31,225 nt of DNA from a virus: positions 1-31,225 of IMG/VR virus record IMGVR_UViG_3300047551_000100; one strand, 5' to 3'. The position numbers and the translations under genes were made by a program. Below are positions 24,054 through 30,750 of the stretch, piece after piece. Under the pieces are notes generated by a model that was given only the letters and a program-made list of their open reading frames with translations, ran no database searches and was not told the DNA's origin. Positions within the stretch are counted from its first letter, which is position 1; each line of letters starts with the position of its first letter.

Positions 24054-24424
24054 TGGACTGGTCAAAGTACCCAAGTTTTCAGGCCATTGAGTTTGACTGC
24101 AAGCATTGCGGTAAGAACGAGATGAAGCCTGAGTTCATGGAAAAGCTGCAAGAGTTGCGTAATTTGTATGGCAAACCTATGCGGATTACGTCTGGCTACC
24201 GTTGCCCGAAACACCCTATTGAAGCGGCAAAGAAAACCTCTGGCGCACACACGACTGGTCTTGCTGCTGACATTGGCGTGGATGGTCGGGCTGCACATGA
24301 AGTCTTGACGCTGGCAATGCAGCTAGGGTTTACTGGGATTGGCGTGCAGCAAAAGGGTACTGGTCGATTCATCCATGTGGACACGGTACAAACGCCACCT
24401 AGACCAAATGTGTGGAGTTACTGA
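24050..24424 (+). CDS. Endolysin, M15-family peptidase
   Basis: A 124-residue single-domain enzyme (123 if the second ATG at 24053 is used). Zinc-peptidase motifs of the M15A family are all present: ITSGYRCPKHP (46-56), GAHTTGLAADI with His67 and Asp74 as zinc ligands, and RFIHVD with His109 as the third ligand. M15 enzymes cut peptide bridges or D-Ala-containing stems of peptidoglycan. A Cys pair CKHC (17-20) near the N-terminus is common in this phage subgroup. No signal peptide, so it depends on the preceding holin for export. Length is normal for a minimal M15A lysin. Confidence 0.9.
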   Translation: MMDWSKYPSFQAIEFDCKHCGKNEMKPEFMEKLQELRNLYGKPMRITSGYRCPKHPIEAAKKTSGAHTTGLAADIGVDGRAAHEVLTLAMQLGFTGIGVQQKGTGRFIHVDTVQTPPRPNVWSY

Positions 24425-24687
24425 TGGCTAAAAAGGGTGTCAGTCTAGCTATTGGGCGCGGTGAGAAGCTACCTGTAAGCAAGGGTGCTGGCTTGACTGC
24501 GAAGGGTAGAGCCAAGTACAACCGCGAGACTGGCAGCAATCTCAAAGCCCCTGCGCCTAATCCAAGGACTAAGAAGGATGCAGGCCGCAAGGCGAGTTTC
24601 TGTGCGCGTATGGCTGGTGTCGTGCGTAAGGCTAAAGGGCCAGCGACACGGGCAAAGGCATCACTCAGAAGGTGGAACTGTCGATGA
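24424..24687 (+). CDS. Small basic DUF6321-like phage protein (87 aa)
   Basis: The start is ATG 24424, overlapping the endolysin stop as TGATG. The Lys/Arg-rich protein carries the segment KGRAKYNRETGSNLKAPAPN (about 30-49) and the end SFCARMAGVVRKAKGPATRA...SLRRWNC, which I recognise as the DUF6321 type found in cyanophages and other aquatic phages. Function is not established; the strong positive charge suggests nucleic acid binding. ATGA overlap with the methyltransferase gene. Confidence 0.7.
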   Translation: MAKKGVSLAIGRGEKLPVSKGAGLTAKGRAKYNRETGSNLKAPAPNPRTKKDAGRKASFCARMAGVVRKAKGPATRAKASLRRWNCR

Positions 24688-25196
24688 GTCATCAAGCGCA
24701 GTTGGATTTTGTAGCAAGTCTGCGGTTTAAGTTTCCTGAATATTTCATTCGCAAGAACGTGCTGGAGATAGGTAGCTTAAACATTAACGGTTCAATCAGA
24801 CCATTCTTTGAGCAATGCACCTATGTTGGGGTTGATCTTGGCGAGGGAGCCGACGTTGATGTGGTGGCTAAAGGTGAAGACCTCACCTATGCTGATGGTA
24901 CTTTTGACGTTGTGGCAAGTTGTGAGTGTTTTGAGCATAACCCTGAGTGGGTGGCGACACTAAAAAACATGATCAGGATGGCGTCAGGTTTGGTATTCTT
25001 TAGCTGTGCTACCACTGGACGCAAGGAACATGGCACACCACGCACTAGCCCTCATGATGCGCCATTCTGCGGTGACTATTACCGCAACTTGACTGAAGAA
25101 GATGTGCGGCAGGAAATAGATTTAAGCGTATTCAAAAGATATGAATTTATAAGTAATGATACGGTTCACGACTTATACTTTTGGGGGATCAAATGA
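24684..25196 (+). CDS. Class I SAM-dependent methyltransferase
   Basis: I choose ATG 24684 (ATGA overlap), giving 170 residues. Motif I is NVLEIGSLNINGSIRPFF, motif II ends in YVGVDLGEG (Asp for the SAM ribose), and the post-II region is DLTYADGTFDVVASCECFEH, as in Methyltransf_11-type enzymes. The substrate is unknown: no DPPY/NPPY motif, so it is not an adenine-N6 DNA methylase; small molecule, sugar or protein methylation is more likely. The last 60-80 bases become AT-rich towards the HNH gene that follows. Confidence 0.75.
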   Translation: MSHQAQLDFVASLRFKFPEYFIRKNVLEIGSLNINGSIRPFFEQCTYVGVDLGEGADVDVVAKGEDLTYADGTFDVVASCECFEHNPEWVATLKNMIRMASGLVFFSCATTGRKEHGTPRTSPHDAPFCGDYYRNLTEEDVRQEIDLSVFKRYEFISNDTVHDLYFWGIK

Positions 25197-25690
25197 AAGT
25201 TTGCTTCAAATGCAAAAATTCAAAACCTCTAAATTTGTTTTTTAAGCATAAGCAAACAGGCGACGGATACCATAGTTGGTGCAAAGATTGTTGTAAAGCA
25301 GGAAATAAAATATCAAGAGATAAAACAAATTCAACAATTGAGGGTAGAGCAAGAATTTTTTTGCGGAATGCAAAAAATAGTGCAATTAAAAGAAGTCAGG
25401 AATTTGAATTAACAATTAAAGACGTAGTAAACGCTTGGCAAGAGCAAGAACAAATTTGCGCCTATTCAGGCAGAGAAATGACTCTACGGCATGGTCAATT
25501 AAACACAGTGTCAATTGAAAGAATTGATAGCAAAATTGGTTACACTAAAAACAATACAATCTTAGTATGCCAAGCAATCAACAGGATGAAGTCTGATTTT
25601 TCTTTCGAAGAATTTTACGATTTGTGCAAGGATGTAGCTCAATTTCTTGGCGACGAAAACCTTAATCTTCAAGTAGGAGCATATAAATGA
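25193..25690 (+). CDS. HNH-type endonuclease with N-terminal zinc ribbon (AT-rich insert)
   Basis: Start ATG 25193 overlaps the methyltransferase stop; 165 residues. The N-terminus has VCFKCKNSKPLNLFF and SWCKDCCKAGNK, two CxxC pairs forming a zinc ribbon common in phage HNH proteins. The C-terminal half has CAYSGREMTLRHG, SIERIDSKIGYTKNNTILVC and AINRMKSDFSF, an HNH/recombination-endonuclease-like beta-beta-alpha arrangement, although a classic HNH histidine pair is not obvious. Base composition is strikingly AT-rich (17 G/C in 25201-25260), unlike neighbours, pointing to recent acquisition, probably a free-standing homing endonuclease. Confidence 0.7.
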   Translation: MKVCFKCKNSKPLNLFFKHKQTGDGYHSWCKDCCKAGNKISRDKTNSTIEGRARIFLRNAKNSAIKRSQEFELTIKDVVNAWQEQEQICAYSGREMTLRHGQLNTVSIERIDSKIGYTKNNTILVCQAINRMKSDFSFEEFYDLCKDVAQFLGDENLNLQVGAYK

Positions 25691-25851
25691 AAAAACGAGG
25701 CGATCCGGGGTTGTATGAAGCAATCCACGCAAAGCGTGCCAGAATCAAAGCGGGAAGTGGTGAGCGCATGAGAAAGCCCGGCACCAAAGGCGCACCCACC
25801 GAAGCTGCATTCCGTAAGTCTGCTAAGACTGCACGCAAGACGAAACGATAG
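25687..25851 (+). CDS. Small basic phage protein (54 aa)
   Basis: Open from ATG 25687 (ATGA overlap with the HNH gene) to TAG 25849-25851. The sequence MKKRGDPGLYEAIHAKRARI followed by KAGSGERMRKPGTKGAPTEA is a type I recognise from many aquatic phages, often close to DUF6321-like genes. Its base composition returns to that of the genome. It is the last rightward gene before the terminator. Strongly basic; function unknown. Confidence 0.7.
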   Translation: MKKRGDPGLYEAIHAKRARIKAGSGERMRKPGTKGAPTEAAFRKSAKTARKTKR

Positions 25852-25860
25852 TACCTGCTG

Positions 25861-25916
25861 GCCTAGCCTTTTCTCCCTAGGCTCTTACCCCGCCTCTCCT
25901 CTGGCGGGGTTTTTTT
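25861..25916 (+). terminator. Strong intrinsic terminator at the convergence point
   Basis: The main hairpin has an 8-bp stem ACCCCGCC (25887-25894) / GGCGGGGT (25903-25910) with an 8-base loop, and the T run continues to 25916. A smaller upstream hairpin GCCTAG (25861-25866) / CTAGGC (25877-25882) lies just before it. It ends rightward structural transcription. The leftward glycosyltransferase stop overlaps its T-run. No A-tract lies on the left side, so it works mainly for rightward transcripts. Confidence 0.9.
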
Positions 25917-26643
25917 ACTCACTCGGTAGTAAGCCACCTTCAAACAGATACGTTCCCATGTGACCTAAACGGCACCAAGGGGCAGCATAAATCTTGCCGC
26001 CAATCTTGCGCCACTGGTGACAGAAGAAGTAATCTTCCGACAACAGGCGCTTGCTCTCAGGATCAATCGGATCAAGGTAGAAGCCGTAGATTTCCTTGCC
26101 AGCCATGTAATTCATGTCGCTCACAAAGGTCTGCGTGTGCGGCTTTAGCTTCTCAAACACCTCGCGCTTGATCAGCATGAAGCCCGTGCCAATGGCTGAT
26201 ACTTCACAAGGCTCATCTACCGGCACGGTGATGGAAGGTTCGGCATCAATCAAGTTGACCACGAAGCTGCCGGTAAAGTTTTTCAGGTTCTCTTGTCCTT
26301 CCAGTGCCGCCTGCCTAACGGTATGCCAATTGATTTCCTTCTTTGGATAGATTCCACCTATTACGTCCTTGTCCGCTTCCAGCATACGGACTGCATCCTC
26401 TGCCTTAAACGCAATATCTGCATCAATCCAGAATAGGTAGTCTGCGTCACTTTCCAAGAACTGATAGGCCATGTTGCAACGTGCGCGGGTGACAAGTGAT
26501 TCATTGAACATTAAGGATACGGATGTCTTGTAACCATGCTGGCCTAGGGTGCCAATCAAGTTGATCAAGGACTGAGCATAAACCCCAGTGCATTGACCGC
26601 CATACATAGGTGTTGCAATAAAAATATGCTTTTGCTTTTCCAT
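25915..26643 (-). CDS. Glycosyltransferase, GT-A fold
   Basis: A 242-residue protein of a phage glycosyltransferase type. It begins KHIFIATPMYGGQCTGVYAQ (strand-loop for nucleotide binding) and has VTRARCNMAYQFLESDADYL leading to WIDAD (Asp74 and Asp76, the metal-binding DxD). At the C-terminal side are SEDYFFCHQWRKIGGKIYAA with the catalytic-type ED (203-204) and LGHMG with His228. GT-A enzymes transfer a sugar from a nucleotide sugar. The acceptor is unknown: phage DNA, a virion protein or host glycans are possible. ATG 26643 has GGAG seven bases upstream. Last gene of the leftward unit. Confidence 0.8.
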   Translation of the reverse strand: MEKQKHIFIATPMYGGQCTGVYAQSLINLIGTLGQHGYKTSVSLMFNESLVTRARCNMAYQFLESDADYLFWIDADIAFKAEDAVRMLEADKDVIGGIYPKKEINWHTVRQAALEGQENLKNFTGSFVVNLIDAEPSITVPVDEPCEVSAIGTGFMLIKREVFEKLKPHTQTFVSDMNYMAGKEIYGFYLDPIDPESKRLLSEDYFFCHQWRKIGGKIYAAPWCRLGHMGTYLFEGGLLPSE

Positions 26644-26706
26644 GTGATCTCCGTAAAGGTGGGGCGTGCCACAGTGACGCTGCGCCCCGCAACGCTCCTA
26701 ATCATC

Positions 26707-27039
26707 CTATGGCTGATGGGGGGTAAATTCGTTACCTAACAGAGTCAGCAAGTCTGGAAGTCGAAGCATGGCTAGGGATTTCCCGCCATCCTCGCGCATG
26801 ATCACAAGGGGTATTTGACCTATCTCGCAAGCCTTCTCTGCTTGCTCCATAAAATCATACACTGCAATCTTGCGTCTGCGTTTGCATTCAATGAGATATT
26901 TACCAAGGATCAAGTCACCTTCATCCGACACCTGATACTGCTTCAGGTTGCGGCGAATGCGTATGCCTAGCTGATCAAATATCGCATTGGCGACTTCACG
27001 TTCATAGCTTGCGCCACGCTGCCTGTTAAGTTTGCTCAT
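26707..27039 (-). CDS. Holliday-junction-resolvase-like PD-(D/E)XK nuclease
   Basis: A 110-residue small nuclease. The N-terminus RQRGASYEREVANAIFDQLG contains the conserved Arg and Glu14. The catalytic core is GDLIL...YLIECKRRRK with Asp42, Glu51 and Lys53, the D-x(n)-E-x-K arrangement of the Hjc/RusA-like phage resolvase group. Such enzymes cut branched DNA from recombination or before packaging. It lies downstream of exonuclease and annealing-type genes, so it completes a recombination set. No clear Shine-Dalgarno precedes the start, which is therefore less certain. Confidence 0.75.
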   Translation of the reverse strand: MSKLNRQRGASYEREVANAIFDQLGIRIRRNLKQYQVSDEGDLILGKYLIECKRRRKIAVYDFMEQAEKACEIGQIPLVIMREDGGKSLAMLRLPDLLTLLGNEFTPHQP

Positions 27040-27121
27040 GGTAGGGGTGGGGTACTCGCTGCACTGGCTCTATCCTTGACGAGGTTAATCATCAAACCAG
27101 CATCCGCTTTCCCCCAAAAAG

Positions 27122-27268
27122 TTAATAACAGCTTGTGTTGCAGCTATTGCCGTAACAGCAAGTAGTACAGGTAACGCACCTACCTTGATCACAGTAGGTA
27201 TTGTAAGTGCAGCTTGCCCAAACAAGTGGTGCTGTAACGGCTAACCAGAGCGCTATCAAATATTTCAT
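27122..27268 (-). CDS. Cys-rich secreted peptide (48 aa)
   Basis: I choose ATG at 27268 because a perfect GGAGGT lies just upstream; a longer in-frame start at 27331 lies within the next gene. Residues 1-19 (MKYLIALWLAVTAPLVWAS) form a signal peptide with an A-S cleavage region. The mature part (about 30 residues) has eight Cys: CTYNTYCDQGRCVTCTTCCY and then GNSCNTSCY. This would be an exported, disulphide-bonded micro-protein. I associate similar small proteins with aquatic phages but know no function; periplasmic superinfection exclusion or host interference is a guess. Confidence 0.65.
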   Translation of the reverse strand: MKYLIALWLAVTAPLVWASCTYNTYCDQGRCVTCTTCCYGNSCNTSCY

Positions 27269-27278
27269 GTGACCTCCA

Positions 27279-27560
27279 TCAGAAGGGAATATCAGAATCA
27301 TCTTTCCGCTTGCTAGGAAACGGATTGACATTGCCGGGGCCGGTACTTTCAGGCGGCACCCAAGTATCTTCTTTGATCGAGATTAGCGCACCTCCTTTCG
27401 TGTCCTTAGTCCATGCTGCCAGCTTGATTGTGTCACCCGGAGCGTAGTGTTCAGATACCTTTAGTTCACCACGCCAGTCAGGACTACTTGCCGACTTCTT
27501 GTTACGGTTGCTCAGTAGTACCCCTGTACCCATCTTGCGTTCAATGTCTTGCCGATCCAT
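27279..27560 (-). CDS. SSB-like protein with DSDIPF tip (93 aa)
   Basis: A 93-residue protein with short strands (DWRGELKVSEHYAPGDTIKL about 28-47, LAAWTKDTKGGALISIKEDT about 47-66), a Pro/Gly linker (VPPESTGPGNVNPFPSKRK) and the C-terminal DDSDIPF. The last feature matches the acidic DDDIPF tip by which bacterial SSB recruits replication and repair proteins. It is smaller than typical SSB (about 150+ aa), so its DNA-binding part may be a reduced OB-fold. Neighbouring exonuclease, annealing-type and resolvase genes support a ssDNA role. AAGGAG precedes the start. Confidence 0.6.
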   Translation of the reverse strand: MDRQDIERKMGTGVLLSNRNKKSASSPDWRGELKVSEHYAPGDTIKLAAWTKDTKGGALISIKEDTWVPPESTGPGNVNPFPSKRKDDSDIPF

Positions 27561-27804
27561 GTTGCTTCTCCTTAACTAATGAATAACGTGCTATCTCTTT
27601 CTTCCCGACACGCACCGTTTGCGTCACGATAGTGTGTCCATCTTTCCTAAGTTCTTCAATGCGTGCCGCCAGCCGTAGCACGCCATACAGTCTTAGGCTA
27701 TCAAGGGCTGTAATGCCATCACCTTGCTGCAAGTGATCTAGGATCATGGCTGATTGCCCCTTGCCGCTGACTGGCTTCAACCCTTTTTTATCTGCTGATC
27801 GCAA
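27541..27804 (-). CDS. Winged-helix (HTH_39-like) DNA-binding protein
   Basis: An 87-residue protein with helix-turn-helix features: SAMILDHLQQGDGITALDSL (about 18-37), YGVLRLAARIEELRKDGHTI (about 40-59), then a wing TQTVRVGKKEIARYSLV. This matches the small HTH_39-type domain seen beside phage recombination genes. The start is uncertain: TTG at 27804 is one base after GGAGG; TTG at 27780 overlaps the preceding TGA; ATG at 27747 has GGGG upstream. The domain is intact from any of these. Probable regulator or DNA-binding accessory. Confidence 0.7.
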   Translation of the reverse strand: MRSADKKGLKPVSGKGQSAMILDHLQQGDGITALDSLRLYGVLRLAARIEELRKDGHTIVTQTVRVGKKEIARYSLVKEKQHGSARH

Positions 27805-28622
27805 GCCTCCTTTGCCTCTTTCACCCCTCTAGTCCATACCTCGAATAGCACTGGCTTATCAGCTTCAATCATGCCAAGCACAAAGTCATTCGCACTTTCT
27901 AGTGCTGTGATCTTTGCCAGCTTCTCAGCAGCGTTCAGCTTGGCGCTTGCCATGATGCTTGTCACCATATCCAAGTAGCCGTTGACAAACTCATCATCGT
28001 TGGCATGGTAGGCATAGGCTTCAGTCTTGCCCGGCACCATGAAAGCCACGCCTGTGGTGGGCTTGGGTGGTGGTGCAGGTACTTCGATAGGTGTCACTGG
28101 TTGTGGTGCCACTATCGGAGCTGTACGCGCTTCTGGGATGGTTTCAACTTCAGTCTCATCAAGCATTCCGAGTCCACAATGTGCAAGAACCGACCTGCGT
28201 ATCGCTTTCGTAGTCGCTTTAAGGATGGCATTAGCCAGTCTTTCGCCGACAAGGGTTGAGACATCCACTGCGCCTTGATTTTCTGAAACTCTACCGTCAG
28301 CGCCCGTGCATCGGACGGAGACAATGTAAATTCCATCCACACGTTCCCGATGCGTAATCTGAGTGGATAGCTTGTGGAGCGCACATAGCTGTTGAGTAGC
28401 GCTTGCGTTCGCGTAAAGGATTTGTTTTCCATTGAGGGTGAGCAAGTCAAAGGGTTTAGCGGCAGGATCAAGACCGACTTGTCGGCAGCGATACAAGTAA
28501 TACTCTTTCTTCTGATCCTCGTTCAGTCCTGACAAGTCACCACGCAACACAATGGATGATTGGATAGCAGGATCAAGTGCGACGATTGCTGACTCCCCTG
28601 CCATGTTGACTACGTTACTCAT
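27777..28622 (-). CDS. Putative phage recombination / single-strand annealing-type protein
   Basis: A 281-residue protein of a common phage type. The N-terminal domain contains YYLYRCRQVGLDPAAKPFDL (about 41-60) and LTLNGKQILYANASATQQLC (about 61-80), then ANAILKATTKAIRRSVLAHC (about 131-150) and GLGMLDETEVETIPEA (about 151-166). After this comes a Pro-rich linker (about 170-190) and a charged helical C-terminus. This type usually sits next to YqaJ exonucleases, like Red-beta/RecT partners, so an annealing role is likely by context. I cannot prove membership in a named annealase family. AAAGGGG precedes ATG 28622. Confidence 0.6.
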   Translation of the reverse strand: MSNVVNMAGESAIVALDPAIQSSIVLRGDLSGLNEDQKKEYYLYRCRQVGLDPAAKPFDLLTLNGKQILYANASATQQLCALHKLSTQITHRERVDGIYIVSVRCTGADGRVSENQGAVDVSTLVGERLANAILKATTKAIRRSVLAHCGLGMLDETEVETIPEARTAPIVAPQPVTPIEVPAPPPKPTTGVAFMVPGKTEAYAYHANDDEFVNGYLDMVTSIMASAKLNAAEKLAKITALESANDFVLGMIEADKPVLFEVWTRGVKEAKEACDQQIKKG

Positions 28623-28809
28623 GCTTGCCCCTTTCTTCCATCATGGCGTCTGCTACTTCATAAGCCCGTCGAGCAAACTCCTCAACAGGTGCAAATGTGT
28701 CGGAAGCCAACAAGCCTTGCATCGCTTTAGCTGCAAAGTAATCGCGCAAGTCCATGCCATCACTGCCTGCGCCTGTATATGGAAATGCTTTGAAATTATC
28801 TTGACTCAT
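28615..28809 (-). CDS. Small early phage protein (64 aa)
   Basis: The central segment GMDLRDYFAAKAMQGLLASD (about 18-37) followed by EEFARRAYEVADAMMEER is a recurrent small phage protein type, often located beside recombination genes. It is predicted to be helical throughout. GAGGT precedes ATG 28809 and the gene overlaps the following one by 8 bases. Function not known to me; a partner or regulator of the exonuclease/annealing pair is possible from position. Confidence 0.7.
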   Translation of the reverse strand: MSQDNFKAFPYTGAGSDGMDLRDYFAAKAMQGLLASDTFAPVEEFARRAYEVADAMMEERGKHE

Positions 28810-28816
28810 GATGACC

Positions 28817-29710
28817 TCACTTCAAAAGGAATCGACGGGAACCGGGTTGCTCGACCACAAACTTGTCATACATCTCTGGCATAGCGTTTTTAAACAAGTC
28901 TTTGGAAAAGGATTTAGTAGGCTTGCTGGCCTTCCAAGTGGCTAGGATTCGCCCATCATAGGTAGCTAGTTGGCTGGCTTCCATCATGTAGCCTTGCACT
29001 TTGGCAGCTAGGGCATCTTCTTGCGCTTCCAATGCCTTGCGCTGTTCTTTGACAACCTTCAGCATCTCGCAGATTTGCTCTAGTTCCTGATTGGCTAAGA
29101 GGCTATTGCCATTGTCTTGCTTGTACACAATCTTGGCAGCATCACCCATCGTTTCAGGGTCAAAGTTTTTAGCCTTGATGCGCCCCCAAAACTGTGCCAT
29201 TTCTCTGGCGTGTAAATCCCATTGTTCTTCTGAGAAATGCTGCGGGTAATGGCAGATTTCCTGACCGCCAAAGCAGACAACTAGCACCACGTTAGGGATA
29301 CGGTGGACTAAGGATTCATGCAGGCATTGAACACGGTAGCCAGTGTCAATGTCAGATGTACCATCGTCGCCATACTTCTTACGCTGGTGAATACCTAGAT
29401 TCTTGACCTCATAGAGTGTCTGCCCATCCTCTGAAATGTAATCAAAGTGGGAGGCAAGAAAGGTATGTTGCGGGTGATACAGGGAATAGTCAGCATCTTT
29501 GAAATTGATGCGTTGTCTGCGTGCAAACTCTTTCATGATGGGTTCTTGCATTACCAAACCCATTTGCACAGCTTCCACAGCGGATAAGTCATCTAACGGT
29601 TTAACGCCTATCTTCTCGGCGTACACCTCACCGGCTCTACCTTCAACAAACCGGCGTGCATCGTTAGACCATAGTGCGTTGTTACGCACTTCGGGTGAAA
29701 AGTCACTCAT
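28817..29710 (-). CDS. YqaJ-like / lambda-exonuclease-type recombination nuclease
   Basis: I choose ATG 29710 (MSDFSPEVRNNALWSNDARR) because GGGGCT lies upstream; a TTG at 29722 would place the ribosome site inside the gene. The 297-residue protein has PD-(D/E)XK nuclease features: Glu56 in GLVMQEP, Asp90 in ASHFDYIS, Glu101-x-Lys103 in TLYEVKNLG, and DTGYRVQCLHESLVH with Gln128. This is the YqaJ/lambda-Exo layout. The enzyme resects DNA ends to make 3' single strands for annealing proteins. A C-terminal coiled coil (about 205-240) and a small domain follow. Confidence 0.8.
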   Translation of the reverse strand: MSDFSPEVRNNALWSNDARRFVEGRAGEVYAEKIGVKPLDDLSAVEAVQMGLVMQEPIMKEFARRQRINFKDADYSLYHPQHTFLASHFDYISEDGQTLYEVKNLGIHQRKKYGDDGTSDIDTGYRVQCLHESLVHRIPNVVLVVCFGGQEICHYPQHFSEEQWDLHAREMAQFWGRIKAKNFDPETMGDAAKIVYKQDNGNSLLANQELEQICEMLKVVKEQRKALEAQEDALAAKVQGYMMEASQLATYDGRILATWKASKPTKSFSKDLFKNAMPEMYDKFVVEQPGSRRFLLK

Positions 29711-29722
29711 ATTTAGCCCCAA

Positions 29723-29839
29723 TTAGTTATCGTCCTGATCCCACAATAAGACTGATAGCATCAGGACAACAATTGCTATCAGACCACCGGCACCCACCAA
29801 TGCAGCGCCGATAAAAGTTAGTATTTGAGAGGTGTTCAA
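29723..29839 (-). CDS. Small single-TM peptide (38 aa)
   Basis: A TTG start overlaps the preceding TGA as TTGA, and the frame runs 38 codons to TAA, 12 bases before the exonuclease start. The product is (M)NTSQILTFIGAALVGAGG, then LIAIVVLMLSVLLWDQDDN: a hydrophobic helix of about 25 residues with an acidic end. GGGGTG lies just upstream. Small size and TTG start keep confidence moderate, but it fills the gap between two genes exactly and clearly encodes a membrane span. Confidence 0.5.
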   Translation of the reverse strand: MNTSQILTFIGAALVGAGGLIAIVVLMLSVLLWDQDDN

Positions 29840-30057
29840 GGCGCACCCCTTTCGCGGATAGCAAAGGCAATCTTTCTGCCGCACTCAATATGTCGTGGCG
29901 TCACAGTTTCTGTTACCTTGGCGCATTCCTCGCGCTCATAAGCCGCAGCTAGTTCAGCAAACGCATGAAGGCTTCTCCACTGGTTCTCGGTTGCACCCCA
30001 ATCTGGAGGCATGATTCCGGCTTCCGCTGCCCATTTAACAATGTCATCTCTGGTCAT
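29836..30057 (-). CDS. Small early protein (73 aa)
   Basis: I choose ATG 30057 (MTRDDIVKWAAEAGIMPPDW), which overlaps the preceding TGA and has AGAGGAAAC upstream; a longer in-frame start at 30117 would overlap the previous gene more. The protein has the common phage pattern MTRxDIxxxAxEAG...LHAFAELAAAYEREECAKV and ends with IRERG. It is a recurrent small early-region type in many siphoviral and podoviral genomes, of unknown function. Confidence 0.7.
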   Translation of the reverse strand: MTRDDIVKWAAEAGIMPPDWGATENQWRSLHAFAELAAAYEREECAKVTETVTPRHIECGRKIAFAIRERGAP

Positions 30058-30248
30058 AGTTTCCTCTGGCAAGTAAACGCCTGAATATCCACTCTGAAGG
30101 CCGCAGCAAAGCGGCAATCAGCGGCGATACGGCTCTCAGTTTGGACAACGCCTGCGTAGTAGGCAAAGGCTGCAATGGCGAAGGTAACGGCAGATTTAGC
30201 CCACCAGTCATTGATGACCTGCATTACCTTCTTCAGCATCTCAGCCAT
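30054..30248 (-). CDS. Small membrane-anchored protein (64 aa)
   Basis: ATG 30248 gives MAEMLKKVMQVINDWWAKSA, a basic/amphipathic start followed by VTFAIAAFAYYAGVVQT, a single membrane span (about 21-37), and a short exterior part with two Cys (IAADCRFAAAFRVDIQAFTC). A second ATG three codons in is also possible; the ribosome site is weak. Longer readings upstream are in the wrong frame for the neighbouring 91-aa gene. Ends with ATGA overlap. Function unknown. Confidence 0.55.
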   Translation of the reverse strand: MAEMLKKVMQVINDWWAKSAVTFAIAAFAYYAGVVQTESRIAADCRFAAAFRVDIQAFTCQRKL

Positions 30249-30258
30249 CAAAGCACGC

Positions 30259-30534
30259 TCAGAAGGGGCTATCACGCATGGCCTCCTCGAACTCCTGCCT
30301 CGCCTTCTCTCTGGCAATCTGGTTCTCAGTGTGCAGGACGAAGTAAATGGCTTTAGGCCCACAGTCACCATCCCTAAAGGACTGGCGTTGAGCAAAGCAA
30401 TACGGGAATTCTTCCTTGCCAGTAACAAGGCTGATTTCAGTGGTAACAGGATTGATGCAACGGTCTTTCTGACCGTGTTCATTGCCATAGAAATAGCAAT
30501 CAACACAGAGTTTGATGTCTTTTAGATAAGTCAT
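30259..30534 (-). CDS. Small Cys-rich protein (91 aa)
   Basis: ATG 30534 follows GGGGCTTATCC. The first 60 residues hold six Cys: CVDCYFYGNEHGQKDRC, then YCFAQRQSF and DGDCGPKAIYF. This suggests a small zinc-binding domain of a type common in phage early regions. The C-terminus is a charged helix (ENQIAREKARQEFEEAMRD). No export signal, so metal binding rather than disulphides is likely. Function unknown. Confidence 0.65.
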   Translation of the reverse strand: MTYLKDIKLCVDCYFYGNEHGQKDRCINPVTTEISLVTGKEEFPYCFAQRQSFRDGDCGPKAIYFVLHTENQIAREKARQEFEEAMRDSPF

Positions 30535-30564
30535 GGATAAGCCCCTAAATGGATGGATAACGGA

Positions 30565-30750
30565 TTAGGCGTCTAGTTCTATCAGTTGGAAACGGCGCTC
30601 TTTCAAGCGTAGGACGGAAGCAGACAGGTGACGGACAGACTCTTTGGCACGGTCTAGTGCAGCTTGAGCAGCAGCTTCTTGCAAGCGAATACGGTCAATC
30701 AAGTCTGTGTCTTGACGAGGATCGTAATGATCCTGAAGGGTGTAAATCAT
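30565..30750 (-). CDS. First leftward early gene, small coiled-coil protein (61 aa)
   Basis: I choose ATG 30750 (MIYTLQDHYDPRQDTDLIDR) because GGGAGG lies 5-10 bases upstream; the longer in-frame ATG at 30858 would lie upstream of the promoter. After a short start, the protein is one long charged helix with Ala/Arg/Leu repeats (QEAAAQAALDRAKESVRHLS and on), probably a coiled coil. As the first gene after the early promoter it could be a regulator or host takeover factor, but there is no recognisable motif. Confidence 0.65.
   Translation of the reverse strand: MIYTLQDHYDPRQDTDLIDRIRLQEAAAQAALDRAKESVRHLSASVLRLKERRFQLIELDA

Noticed and set aside
26661-26688. Possible hairpin GGGGCG / CGCCCC between two leftward genes
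   Set aside because: 16-base loop and no T-run on either strand, so not a convincing terminator.
30175-30525. Plus-strand frame of 116 aa opposite early genes
   Set aside because: Opposes two minus-strand genes with phage-typical sequence; no ribosome site.
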